Both the position numbers and the translations under genes were made by a program. The notes under the pieces were generated by a model. The model was not told the DNA's origin, made no database searches, and was given only the letters and a program-made list of their open reading frames with translations. A DNA stretch of 64,000 bases from Morchella semilibera (lineage: Eukaryota; Ascomycota; Pezizomycetes; Pezizales; Morchellaceae), in contig WBVU01000004.1 of NCBI GenBank assembly GCA_009192285.1, positions 1,014,001-1,078,000 of the forward strand. The letters are read 5' to 3'. Position 1 is the first letter of the stretch, and each line of letters starts with the position of its first letter. Positions 23,789-35,270 of the stretch are shown here, one piece after another.

Positions 23789-25596
23789 TGAGAATACCCA
23801 ACTACATACCTTCGATGGATAGTCTTACCGGGGTCTAAGAAACGAGTCACATTCCGAGTTCTAGCCTTGAAGTCAGGACACCCTGCCGAACTTCAACATC
23901 CTGTGGTAAGTACTCAAGCTATAGACCGGGAGAATTACCCAAACGACGCCGAGGGCCGGTGATTGGGACTAAGTACATTTATTGATACAGGCAATACAGT
24001 CACCTGGCCGGTGTTTTTGAGTGCTCTCTAATATATCGTCCGTCCTTCACTGAGTCCTGATCAACCCTCGTGGCTTCGGGTCTAACTGACCCCAGATATC
24101 GTGGTCGACGGGTATCGGGTAGATCGCCAGTTTCCTTTTTTTTTTTCTCTTGCCGCACCTAGCGCTATAGAGACAGCGATAATAGCGATAGGTAAATTAA
24201 GTATGTAAATTTAATCGACTGTGGTTGGTGAAGAATGGTCATTTGACAATGTTAGTCAGTCACATGATCATGATTCATCTCGAAAGCTGCAGGATGGTAG
24301 CAGAAGACGTCTTAAGTAGGTAAATGGCATACTGCGTCGACTCACGATCTTCCCCTTCATGCTCCTTGATCAACTGAGACCCTCTAATATCATACTTGTG
24401 AGCACCGTTTGGCGGTGGAGACTTATCCTAGGTAGTACTTACTGGTACAAACAGAAATTAAACTGTTTTGTCTATCAAAGTACATTTACTTCCCTCTCTT
24501 GTGAAATCTGGTGTATTCCCTGGCTATATAAGTAGTCTAGGATGTCAAACCTGTAATGTCCCCATGCAAAAAAAAAAGTTGCAACAATCCGGGCTGAGTG
24601 CCATGTTCGCGCCAGTAGCTCACGGGGGATCCATGACCCTTTCACAAGGGATGTGAATGAATACAAAACTGTACATTGGATACAGGCAGTATCTCAGAGA
24701 AGAGTTTTATCATGCAACACCTATTGGATGCTAGGCTATCCCTGCCTCGACTGCAGCTGACTGTTTGAGATATTCTGCAGGGACCCGCTTAAGAACGGTA
24801 GGATTTATAGGATTGGATGAAGTAGAGGTGGAGAGATGGCCAAAGGATTGATTGATTGCCGATGCCAAGAACTTATAACTCCCCTTTCCTTCTGGGTCAC
24901 AGAGATCAGATGGGATAACTACGTGCAGCAGAGGGTTCCAGCATAGATCATGGTTATATTCCTAAATGAAGGCCGTTTCGCTTTAACCATGCATGCCATA
25001 TTAACTTTGGACAAAGGGGCTCTAGACTAGGCTTAGGACACGTCTGTAGAGTACGTTTATAGGTACATGTACTTCATGTTAGTTTTGAAAATAGTGTGTC
25101 GAGAACATATGGTCAGCAGCCGCTATGTCCAAACCTTTACTCTGCCCGGCAGTATGCCTAGGATTGGTTCAATAATATGATTCCCTATAGGAACTTTGAT
25201 TGGTGAATTGCGTATCACCCTCTTTTCTCACTATCTAGGAAAGGCCTGCTCTACACAGCATTGTTGGGACCAACAATTCAATTCTTCCCCTTCCATTTTT
25301 CTTTTCTTTTTCTGACTCTCTACGGTAACAAGGGAAGGGGTAAAAAACTGAACCAACACGCGCTCAGCTGATGGATGGCCAGGGGAGAAGGCTTGGTCGC
25401 ATAGCTTGCTCGGCATACGCCTAAAAAATCAATAAAAGGAACTCTACTCAAAAAAAAAAAAATTAATGATAGGAGGAGGTCGGGACAAGAAAAAACAAAA
25501 GCGATTTCCTAAAGGGGATTGAAGTCCAATTTGAGATTATACGTCATATGCGGCTCGAAAACAAGCTTTTCGATTTGGACCAATGCCCTGAAATAG

Positions 25597-25638
25597 CTTA
25601 TCTCTTATCTCTTATCTCTTATCTCTTATCTCTTATCT
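25597..25638. repeat. Tandem heptamer (CTTATCT) x6
   Basis: Six perfect head-to-tail copies of CTTATCT. Perfect identity suggests recent slippage expansion. Confidence 0.95.
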
Positions 25639-26227
25639 GTAGTGCTTGGCTTGGCATTTCTTCAGGAATATAAAGTATTGAAAAATGTAGCCCTGCGATG
25701 ATTGATTCCCGGGTGTTTCTTGCCTATTTTCTTTAGCCAGGGTAAAGGATGAGTCTTCGTCTGCCGATTGCTGTCCCCCTATAATAGAGGAATCAAATTT
25801 CCATTTTTCTTAGAGAGCAGCATTTTATTGACAGTCGAAGAATTTCTCGCACTGTATATATACTTGAACCATATTATAGATAGAGGAGAATGTAACATAG
25901 ACAAGCGTAACACTAGAGGCTGCGAGTAAATACATTATGGGTTACATGAGAGAGAACAATATGGGGAAGTTACAGGCTCAAACAAGTAAGGCCGGGGAAC
26001 AGGGCATAAATATGTGGAGGCCTGAAAATATAAGATCGTTGCTTCTCTGTGCAAGAATAAAAATCAAGTACTTCAAGAACACAAAAACAAACTCCGTACA
26101 TAATGATTCCCAATAACTCCATCCAAACTTAAAAAATAAAGAAAGAGGTGGTACAAATATACAACATGACGTACTAAACAAGATAAAGTCTAGACGTAAT
26201 ATTTACGGCCCCAAGGACACAAGATTA

Positions 26228-28284
26228 TTACTCGTGCCATGACCCTTCAAGCGGGCCATCGGCAATGATGCCTCCTTCAACACCCAAACCTTTCAGATTT
26301 TTCGCCAATAACCCCTGTGTTTCACCCGCGCCTAAAGAGGGCTTAACACTCATTTTCTCGAATTCGCCGGTATCACCGTTGACATCGTTTGCTGGATCAA
26401 GATCCATCATTGTCCCAGGATTCGTATCAATACCCGAAGCCGCGAATAACATTGCGTTTTCTTCTTCCTCTGCGGGCCTTCCATTTACCCCCACCATTTC
26501 TGAATAGCTAGCCCTTCTTTTCCTATGACAGGCGGAGGAAGTAAGAGCGGAGATGTTGTTTTCGGCCTTCCATGGACTAAACTTCGGCTCTGGCCATAAG
26601 ACCTCGTTTCTCAGCTTCTCCTTGCCATCAGGAACTCTATTGGCAAACACAATTCTAATAGATTTGTGAAGGTAGTAGCGTCCTCGACTAGGGCAAACAA
26701 TGTGCAAGTGAATCAGATAACGCAATGCATCTTTTTCTTTTTCCCTTTTCATAGAAATCGTAGAACTTTGAGGGAGATCTGAAAGCAACGCATTGCCCGC
26801 TGAATAGCTTTTCTGTCTGATGAATGTTTTCGTGCCTGCATCCATATCTTTAAGGTCATATGGGACTAGGAAAAGCTTTACAGCTGTCTTGTTTGGGTTC
26901 TTGATCACAATTTGGAGTTGCCCACGCTGAGGAATGCGATAGGCGCCCCCAACACCTGGGGGGACTTTCGAATGTTTATTCTTCTCGGCACTAAGGGCGG
27001 TGTCGAGATCAATTTGACCAACATATGGGGAAGGACTATCATAGTCGCCCACAGAGTAAAAATAGGCGGGGAACGGTAGGGTCACATGGGCCGGGCAACG
27101 AAGTGAAGCTTTGCATTTTCCAATTCCCAGAACTCCTATTTGAGCGACGAAATTGAGTGGTTTAGAGGGGGTGGTAGACATGCGCCCATTGAGGATAGAT
27201 TCTTCGTAGGATCCGACGAATGATCCAAAGGGTAGGTCGGATGTAGAGTTTGTAAATCCGGAGAGACGACGAGTTTGGCGAGAAGGTATAGAAGGAGACG
27301 GGAGCTCTTGCCAGTTATCAGAAATACGCCGACTGGCAGCCACTGACCCAAAGGACTGCCGAGGATTAAGAGGCGCTGATGGGGAGAGTTGAAGCGAGGA
27401 AAGTGCGGATGGCGGCAGGGAAAAACGTTTCTCTGATTTAGAAATAGAGATGGCTATTGGTTCTGTAGAGGCTTGTGAAAGGCTATTCTCGTTATTATCA
27501 TTATCAGGGTTAGATGAATGCACTAATGGTGACGTAGGTGCTTTCAAGACAAAATTTGAAAAAGATGGGGCCCTCTGTCGAGTTTGGGCCTGGTGAGCTT
27601 CCGGGACATGGCCTACACCAAAAGCACTGTTTCCAATTGACAAAGACGATGGGTCTGTTGGGAAGAGAGACTTGAACCCTGAGCTCAATGGAGAGGTTTG
27701 CTGAGGTATAGGAGATTGTGGATAGATCTGGCTATTTCGAGATTCATTTACAAACACCCCTTGGTGAAGAGCAGAATGGGGACGGTCAGGATGTTCATCA
27801 ATGAAGTGTTGAGTTGTTGAATGTGTTGTGAGGTAGTTGTAGTTGTTGGATAGCTTGTGTTGCACCAAAGGTTAGCGAGTTGACAAAGTTCGGATGAAGG
27901 AAACGGAATAGGATAGGCAATATGTGGAACATGTAGAAGCATCAGGGAGGCAACAGCAGAAGCAGTATAAGCTGTGGGTAGGCGAGTCGGTTGGGTGGGT
28001 GGCTAAAGGGGAATTACCGAACGATTGGGAACGATCCATGGAGAAGTTTGACCAGCTTTAATTTTTTCAATCAATTCTGCCCTGTCGGTGACTCGTGACT
28101 CCTTGCCAGCTTCTGGCAAAGGCAGTAGAGTTGTGGAGGGGGAGATAGATGGCGAGTCAGTCGGGCTAGGGTCATGGGAATGCATTTCCAACTGCAGCCT
28201 TTGCGAGGGCTCGCCGACAACCTCGGGTGGTTGAGGTTGTTGGGGAGGAGAGGGATTGCGATGATGATGGTAGACGAGGGGCAT
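26228..28284 (-). CDS. Atos-like protein (conserved C-terminal domain; meiotic chromosome segregation family)
   Basis: Two exons (28018-28284, 26228-27853) give about 630 residues. The first exon is Pro/Ser-rich and ends AELIEKIKAGQTSPWIVPNR. A long Ser/Pro/Gln-rich region follows. The conserved block at about 325-540 begins FVAQIGVLGIGKCKASLRCP and continues PFPAYFYSVGDYDSPSPYVG, IPQRGQLQIVIKNPNKTAVK, FIRQKSYS, LIHLHIVCPSRGRYYLHKSI and ends EVLWPEPKFSPW. This pairing of an N-terminal motif with a C-terminal 'chromosome segregation' domain defines Atos/FAM214 proteins. In fission yeast the family is linked to meiotic segregation; in animals Atos proteins are transcriptional regulators. A nuclear role is inferred. 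The 5' leader (28372-28437) is pyrimidine-rich on the sense strand. Confidence 0.82.
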
Positions 28285-29633
28285 GGAGAAACACTTGTGA
28301 CAGTAATTTTGACGTGGGATGGGATTTTACTATAGAGAGCTCCATATGTTAGTGTAAACCGAAGAGGAGGAGAGAGGAGGGGGAAGAAGGGGAAGGGGAA
28401 GGGGAAAAAACGAGGACAAGGACGAGAATAAAAGTTGAACCAAGGAAGAAAGGAACCATCCGAGTGGGGGGGGAATTACATGAGCAACGGTTCTTTAATT
28501 ATGCTCTGACAAAGCCCATCGATCTGAAGTCGGGATACCTACATGTACATACATGTAACTCTACTACATGCTGGCTCCACTCATCCTCATTCTCTGCTTC
28601 TTTACATTAAGTTCATACATGTATGTACATACCAGTTGGTGGTGTTATTGATTGCATGATACTCTACACAATGCCCCTCTATCAGTACCCGCTGTGAGGT
28701 GGGAGCTACTTACATACGTAAGTACATAACAGCAGCTACCTGTACCTCATACACGATGCATGCGCGCCCTGCACTCCACCTTTCGCCCGATACCACCTGA
28801 AAGTACATGTGCTCTACTCCATGTGTGTCCGATACAACCCTAGAGTACATGAATGCATGTATGTACTCTACATGTACTCTAGTGGCCTAGGATGTCCATG
28901 GTCACGAAGTGATTTCAATGTAAGAACAAGACATCTTCTCCCCAAAGTTATATTAATAACATGATCTAAAGTAGAGTAGGTACATGCTTGAGTACCGGAC
29001 TGATTAATACTTAAATACCCTCTACGAGTACAAGTACCTCTTTTCAAACCACGATATATCAACCAAAGCGCGGTAAAGTGGAGGCTGTTAGTTGGGACGT
29101 TGGGAGCAGAGTACCTACAGCTGGTACGTGTAGCCAGGTGCATCTTTCCTTCCGCAGAAAGTACACCCTTTATTTCTTAGGCCTGCCAAAAATTTTGGTC
29201 CGTTCGATAATAACTAGGAGATGCTTGTTTGCGGACCTCTATGGCTCGCTTAGGCACGTGTAATTATAAGCGCCTGCCCTCATGAATCTCTCCAGTGGGT
29301 GAAATTGTTTCCAACGAGAGCTTAAGCTTAAACTTCCTTTTGCGTCCGGGCCCGGACCCGTACCAACTTCAACCTCCCTCTTTTCCCCTCTTCTGCTAAG
29401 TTTCTTTTCATATCAGCCTATCTACTACTCTCCAGTGATTAATCGCGATCGATGACCATAACCAACCTGATACTTATTTATTTAGCACAGGAAGTTTATA
29501 CATTTAATATCTAGTTGATTTGTCGGACGTTTCACGACAGCCTACCACATATGATCAACCCCGCGATTCTACGCATGAGAAAGACGATCAGTGCATATCC
29601 TACTTACAGCTAAACTGTTATTCTGCCATGTAT

Positions 29634-29744
29634 GTACTACGGATGTAGGGACACTGGCCGTGGTTGCAATAGTTTAGATCACTGTCAACAGACTTAGGGC
29701 CCGTTTGGCAACCAAACGGGCCCTTACCCCTACACCCGTAGTAC
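29634..29744. repeat. Small inverted-repeat element, copy 2, interrupted by a nested insertion
   Basis: GTACTACGG (29634-29642) pairs with CCGTAGTAC (29736-29744), extending into ATGTAGGG / CCCCTACA. The core CGTGGTTGCAA and ACAGACTTA...CCCCTA match copy 1 at 10281-10366. The match is interrupted between the last two blocks by the palindrome 29697-29723. Confidence 0.65.
29694..29726. mobile_element. 27-bp palindromic insertion flanked by TTA (Harbinger/Tourist-like termini)
   Basis: GGGCCCGTTTGG, then CAA, then CCAAACGGGCCC occupy 29697-29723. TTA stands on each side (29694-29696 and 29724-29726). Copy 1 of the host repeat has a single TTA and no insert at the same point. Three-base TTA duplications and GGGCCCGTTTGG-like ends are typical of PIF/Harbinger and Tourist MITEs. 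The unit is therefore best read as an element reduced to its two 12-bp termini. Confidence 0.65.
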
Positions 29745-30722
29745 AACACAATTGTATACCTAGTACATGTACCTACATGTACCTACCTAGGTAGGTACAT
29801 ATTTCAATGTGAAATGTCGTTTCCGAACACAGCCAGATTTGCGTTGAAGCCAAATCTTGCATAAGGCAGCCAGTTTTGGCAGGCAGACCCAGTTCATAAG
29901 TTCATAGATTCACGAATGTGTATAACCTACCTATATCGGCGCCCGCGGCCAGGCTCGTTTGGCACCGGACGTCTATTTTGCAAACCCATCCCTCCCAACT
30001 GAATATAAATACTTTGGCGATTACTCGCTCATCTTTCTACCCTCTCCCGCCTGCTCGTCTAAGCTTCCAAAGGAGGGGGGGGGGGGCGCGGTAATAGCTT
30101 TACCCTATCTTATCATTATCATTATATTAACGATTGCAATCCGGCCATACATATGTACTCAGAAAAATTGGAAAGACGCTAGAATTTTGAAGGCGCATCG
30201 CGCGTCTGTATCAATAATGAGCTGAGACGTGGCGAGCATCGGGTATGTGCAGGTTATTCGAATTCACAGATTGATAGGTAGATACCGATGATGTACCTAT
30301 TGCGCAAGTTGAGATCCTGCAGCAGCGAAATATGTAGGTAGCAAAATCCGTAGGAACACTAATATTACTAAAACTCTATGTTTATATAAACATGGAAAGC
30401 CCACTATTTTCGGGATTAAAGGATGTAATCATCGAGTTGGGCATTGAGAATTATGTTAGAGTGATGAGTGATAGCCTATGATGCAGTGTGTGTCGGCTAT
30501 TGTAATTTGTTAAGTTAATTATTAATTGTGGTGCAAGTCAGCTATAGTGTTAGAGCCTAAGGGCTTAGTATCTAACGTCATCGGGCTTTCGCTCCCATTC
30601 AACATGTTTCTTTCTTAGGATTTACATTTAGAATTTTTTAGGAATTAACGCATGTCTTGTATGTAGTAGTAAGTGCCAAACTTCTGAGACAAATCAAGCA
30701 ACGAGATAGGTTTACTCCTTCC

Positions 30723-31442
30723 TTAAGATGAGCCCATCATGGCCTTGACTTTATCCAGGAGCATCGTGCCTTGTTTTCCCAGCTTCTGCTGACCCTTTGT
30801 TGTTCGTGCACCCATGATATTCTTCCGTCTTTGCCTCTCTCTCTCCTTCTGTTCATGAACCTTCTTTTTTTGCTCGATCTCCTTTAATTCTGCCTCGCGT
30901 TCCGCCCGAACCTTTGCTGCATATTCCTCTTCGCGCTTGAAAGATGACGTTTTGGGTTTTTTCGGAGGTCTCTGTGAGCGATACCTTTTTTCTTGATCCT
31001 TTTTTTCTTCGGGTGGTGCTGGAGTGTCTAGTGCGGCTTGTCGTTCTGGGTGCATCTTTGGGGCTTTGGACTCCGAAACATCTCTTTCTACTTCCCCGGA
31101 GCCTTCTGCTGCCTTCCTTATTCTAGCACGCTCTTTCCCCTCCTCCTCCTTCAGTATTGCGGCTTGTTCGAGATAGATTTGCGCCTGAGCTGCGTATGGG
31201 TCGGAAGATGGTCCATCCTTAGAGACGGCTTTTGAGAAAGTTTTCTTGACTTTCGCTTTGTGGACGAGGGATTTTTTAATTTTGACGACTGGAGTGGGTG
31301 GTGATGTTAGTAAGTGGATGTCCCGTCAAGTGGGAGAGTAGTCCGGACCTTTGCGCCTGTAGGTTCCATCAGGTAAATTGGCGGGGCCAATATTAAAGCC
31401 CTTTCTTTTTCCGGGCCTTTCATTTGGCTGTTCCTTCGCCAT
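30723..31442 (-). CDS. FYV7: rRNA-processing protein Fyv7
   Basis: Two exons (31349-31442 and 30723-31288) give 219 residues with an exact frame. It starts MAKEQPNERPGKRKGFNIGP and ANLPDGTYRRK, then VVKIKKSLVHKAKVKKTFSK. The middle carries DPYAAQAQIYLEQAAILKEE, and the C-terminus is a highly charged helix (FKREEEYAAKVRAEREAELK) ending GARTTKGQQKLGKQGTMLLD. This lysine-rich coiled-coil layout is that of Fyv7, a small nucleolar factor for 35S pre-rRNA processing to 18S rRNA. The donor (GTCCGG) is unusual but the join restores the family motif. It is divergent from the CYA5-like gene. Confidence 0.85.
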
Positions 31443-32110
31443 AACTTGTTGTTTTATAAGTTGTGCCTAGAGTGTTGACGTCGTGGAAAGCTTCAACACA
31501 CAAAAAACTCCTGCTGCTTAGTCACCTGCACCTGGAGTAGGGTTCATGTAGTTACATGTATATTAATATTAATACATGTAGTTAATTCAGATCACGAGTT
31601 ATAGTTGGTCGTTTAGGCAGGGGCCTCTGAGATAGAATATGTGATTTATTTCGTTCAAACCTTTATAGAGTATCTGAGAGTATTTGGGTTCGGTTCTTAA
31701 AAAAGGTGTTGTTTCCCGTGGGCTTTAAAAAAGATTCTCTATTCTAGACGTTGCCATAGGCTGGGGTATGTCGTCTTAGTCACCGAGCCGCAATTTTTTT
31801 TTGTTCAGGCGTTTGTCGTCGTCCCACCTCTGTTGCTTCAAATTGTGACAGAACCCCGCCATCGGAGCCGCCACATTGGATATTTGGGCTTCAATTCCTC
31901 TGAAATTAGTTGCAAAGCCTCCCGCGGCTGCAAATATCACGTTTCGCGCGTGGAGGGCATGTCTGAAGGTTTGTAGTCAATTCTTTTTGTAAATGTTTAC
32001 TTGACTTTTTTTGTTTCAGGAATCGAGTGCTAATCATTCATCCATGTTTACAGACACCACATTCGATTCGCCTGTACGGTTACGGTTACCAGCTGGGGTG
32101 TTCGCGGGGT
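31443..32110. promoter_or_regulatory. Bidirectional 5' region, FYV7 / CYA5-like
   Basis: 668 bp with two TACATGTA sites (about 31552-31580). A probable leader intron of the CYA5-like gene lies at about 31969-32019 (GTTTGT donor, TTTTTTTGTTTCAG acceptor); an ATG just upstream does not continue in the coding frame. Confidence 0.45.
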
Positions 32111-35100
32111 ATGCTCGAACGTGTTTCCATTCGATTGGAGACTTGCGGTCGCCGTCTTCTGCGTGGACGATTGAAGAAGAGAATGCTACATTCTGCATTC
32201 TGGGTTCATGGAGCCGGTGAATTGGATTTCAGTTCAACAAGCCTGTTTGGATTTGGGTTGGGGGTTAGTGGCGGGAAAGGATCGGATGGCTACGACGAAG
32301 AGAGTGCGGATGGGGGCCGCGAGAATGGTTGTTTGAAGGGGCGAGGTGCGATAAGAGATGTCGTTCGATTGGAATTTCTATACCCGGCAAAGACACTAGC
32401 GTTTTTACGATATTTTTCAATGCCACCACGGAGAGAGGATCATGAGTATTTGCCGCCCGGAATAATGTTTCCCCATGGATCCAAAAGATTATACACAACT
32501 ACAAGCAAGGAGCCGGAAGATGAACCGGAGGTCAGATTTCCTGATGCTGAAGTCATGCCAGAGTGGGATGAACGGTTCTCAAGCTTGCAACACTTGAAAG
32601 CCTCTGGGGAACAAGCTCATTACGACCAGGCATGGTATCATTATCTCAAGGAGGAGGGTAGAGGAAATATTTCAGCTCAAAAAGATCAACGTTACTGGAT
32701 GCTCACATATTTACGGCACTCGGACCGGAGGATCGATAAAGAAAGAATTGTCACTATGTTCCAGCATATACCACCGGAGAAAAGAACACCAGACGAATAT
32801 ACGGAGATGATCACCACCCTACTTGATCTTGGTATGATCGATGCTGCGTTTACAACTTTAAAGACCAATGTTTCGAGAAGCCGCACCTCGAAGCGTGTAG
32901 GTTTTGAGTACTTCATTGCGCATTGTATCGACTATGATTGGGAAATGGCAGTGAAGGCATGGGAGCTGTTAGAAGGATGCCCACAGGATCACCCCCATCC
33001 GCTAAATACCACGATGGTTGCCGGGTTAGTGCCCAATTGCAAAGAGAAGTTCATCCATATGGCAGAAACAATGCAGAGAGGAAGCTCAACACAGCGATTT
33101 ATTGAGTTGTTATTGAGGGGGGCGTTGGCATCATTGACAGGAGTACTCGTTTCCTCGAAGGATTCTTTGGAATACAAACATATATGGGACCTTATGCACT
33201 CGCTAAACATGGAAAAACAGAGTGCAGACTACGAAAACGTCCTTTTTCACCTTTACCGCCACCAGGATTTCACCCAGGCCACAGATATATACCTTGAATA
33301 TCGAGAATTTGCCGGTATCAAACCGAACGATAACGTACTAAATGCTGCCCTTCGTGCCTTTAGGGAGCAGTTGGATTGGAAGGGTATGCAATTGGTCTTT
33401 GATGATTGGTTTGCTTTCGGATCTCAACCGGATCAGCAGGCCTATTATATTCTCATGAAAGAGATGGCGCGTCGTGGGGAGTCGGCTATAGTGAAGGAGT
33501 TGGTGGGAAATTTTTTTGAGCGCTTTGACTTAAAAACCGTATTTCCGTATAACTATTTGATGCAGGCACATACTATCCGCGGAGAATTAGGAGAGGTGGT
33601 CAGGGTTTTCAATCAAATTAAGGAAGACGGATTGACGCCTGACAGTGCAACCCACAATATCATCATCAATGCTCACGCAAAGGCGAATGATGTGGATGGG
33701 GCTATGAACCGGCTTCAGGATATGCAAGCAGTCAACCTAAAACCCGATACATATACTTTCACTACATTGATCACCATGGCCTCGGAACGTCGCGATCTTG
33801 AAAACACCCAGAGGTTGTTTAATGAGGCGATGGATAGCGGTATTGAGCCAAACACCATGATGTATGCGGCCTTAATTTCAGCAAATGTGGCTGCAGGCGA
33901 CCTTGAGACTGCAGAGTCAATTTTGGAAGTGGTGGAAGACAACAGGGCGGAGAGACCGGAATCTACAATTAAAACAACACAGCTATGGAATAACTTGCTC
34001 TCGGGTATGCCACGAACAAGCAAACGGATAAAATGAATGCGGCATATCATAAGATGCGAAATTTAAAAGTGCCTTTCGACGAGTACACTTACGCAATTCT
34101 CATGCATTCGCTATGCCTTATCAACAAAGTGGAGGCCGCCTACAATATCCTTCAGGTCTTGCGAGAGGAGGGGTTCCGGCCAACTGAGATTCATTACTCT
34201 ATCCTCATGGTTGGGCACCTTAAAAGAATGAATGTTGGAATGGTGTGGGATATATTTCGGGAAATGCGGGGCAGGATATCACACCTCAATCTACTTCGCT
34301 AGCACTTCTTATCCAAGCGTCAGCATTCTTGGAACACGGAAAGTGGCGATTACGGGGCGGGGCATTGACACTGGAGTCTGCGGGTGAGATCTTGTTGGAG
34401 GTTACTCAAAGGGTCGATGTATTGGATCTTCTATCAATGGACACTGTCAAGTCGGCAACTCCTCCTTGGCTTTTCACCCCGCTGGTCTCAATTTTCGGTA
34501 AAGAGCGCATGTACCCCCAAGCCCTAGATAAGTTCGAGGACTTTCTCAATCTATCCTATGCACAGAGGCCTGGTGGAAGCAGGCCCGACCTTAAGATGCA
34601 TATAGCATTGATAAATGCACACCTAAAGGCCGATAACATTGACGGTGTGAGGTCGACGTGGGAGAGCTGCAAAAGACTTGTTGGGAGGTTGTCAAAGCCT
34701 GTCAAACGATCCACTACGAGTACTACGGTTTATCTCCGGCGCCACCACCTTTGCTCTCCGTTTAGCATCTTCATAAAAGCTATGTCAAAGGCCCAGGATC
34801 TTCCGTCCATCGATAAGGAGCTGCAGATTCTTATGAATATGGGGTACGAGTTCGACAACAATGTCTGGAACGACTATGTTCAAGCATTCACCATAGGTGG
34901 AGACTTACATCGAGCTTTCACCGTCTGCGAGAAAAAGTTGATGCCAGGATGGCCCGCGCGCAAGGGGTACTACTACACCCAAGCTTCTGATTTGAAGCCT
35001 GCATTGCCAACTTTCTACCCCTTCATCCGGACGCTCGAGACAATGACAACCGAGTTGCGGCAGCTTGAGAACTCGATAAATGAGGGAAATAGGGTCGCAG

Positions 35101-35270
35101 CTGAATTAATGAAGGAATACGACAGAAATTACCCGAAAACTCTGGAGGCTTGTCAGAACTTGGTAGATAAGGAGCCGAGAATTGCAAAGGAGGTAGCTTT
35201 CAGAGTTGGAATAGATCTGGCGAGAGATGGAAGAGTGATTCCTTGGGGCAGTAGCTCGAAACGGGCATAA
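32111..35270 (+). CDS. Mitochondrial PPR protein, CYA5-type translational activator (two frame breaks)
   Basis: About 1,050 residues with no obvious coding intron. The start MLERVSIRLETCGRRLLRGR, then MLHSAFWVHGAGELD and LEFLYPAKTLAFLRYFSMPP match the N-terminus I know from fungal CYA5 proteins, including an Arg-rich mitochondrial presequence. PPR repeats follow, for example PDSATHNIIINAHAKANDVD, KPDTYTFTTLITMASERRD, EPNTMMYAALISANVAAGD and FDEYTYAILMHSLCLINKV. By family it binds mitochondrial mRNA and is needed for cytochrome oxidase subunit I expression. The frame changes twice, at the G3 run 34003-34005 and the G4 run 34268-34271; one extra G at each gives LLSGYATN and FREMRGQDITPQ. Both are probably sequence errors. 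The coding start could lie upstream, but no better ATG is in frame. Confidence 0.8.

Larger units (their letters stand above)
22387..26227. other. Long intergenic spacer with repeats
   Basis: 3.8 kb without a gene I can support. It holds about six TACATGTA sites, the inverted-repeat element 23461-23584, an AC dinucleotide repeat (23757-23788) and six tandem copies of CTTATCT (25597-25638). Small open frames at 23554-23850 and 25231-25416 look accidental. Confidence 0.6.
28285..30722. other. Intergenic spacer with repeats
   Basis: 2.4 kb. It contains the purine/pyrimidine leader of the Atos-like gene, about six TACATGTA sites (clusters at 28540-28640 and 29759-29782), copy 2 of the small inverted-repeat element with a nested insertion (29634-29744), and a G12 run at 30075-30086. 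No supported gene. Confidence 0.6.

Noticed and set aside
25597-25638. CRISPR-like array
   Set aside because: Uninterrupted tandem heptamers without spacers in a eukaryotic genome.
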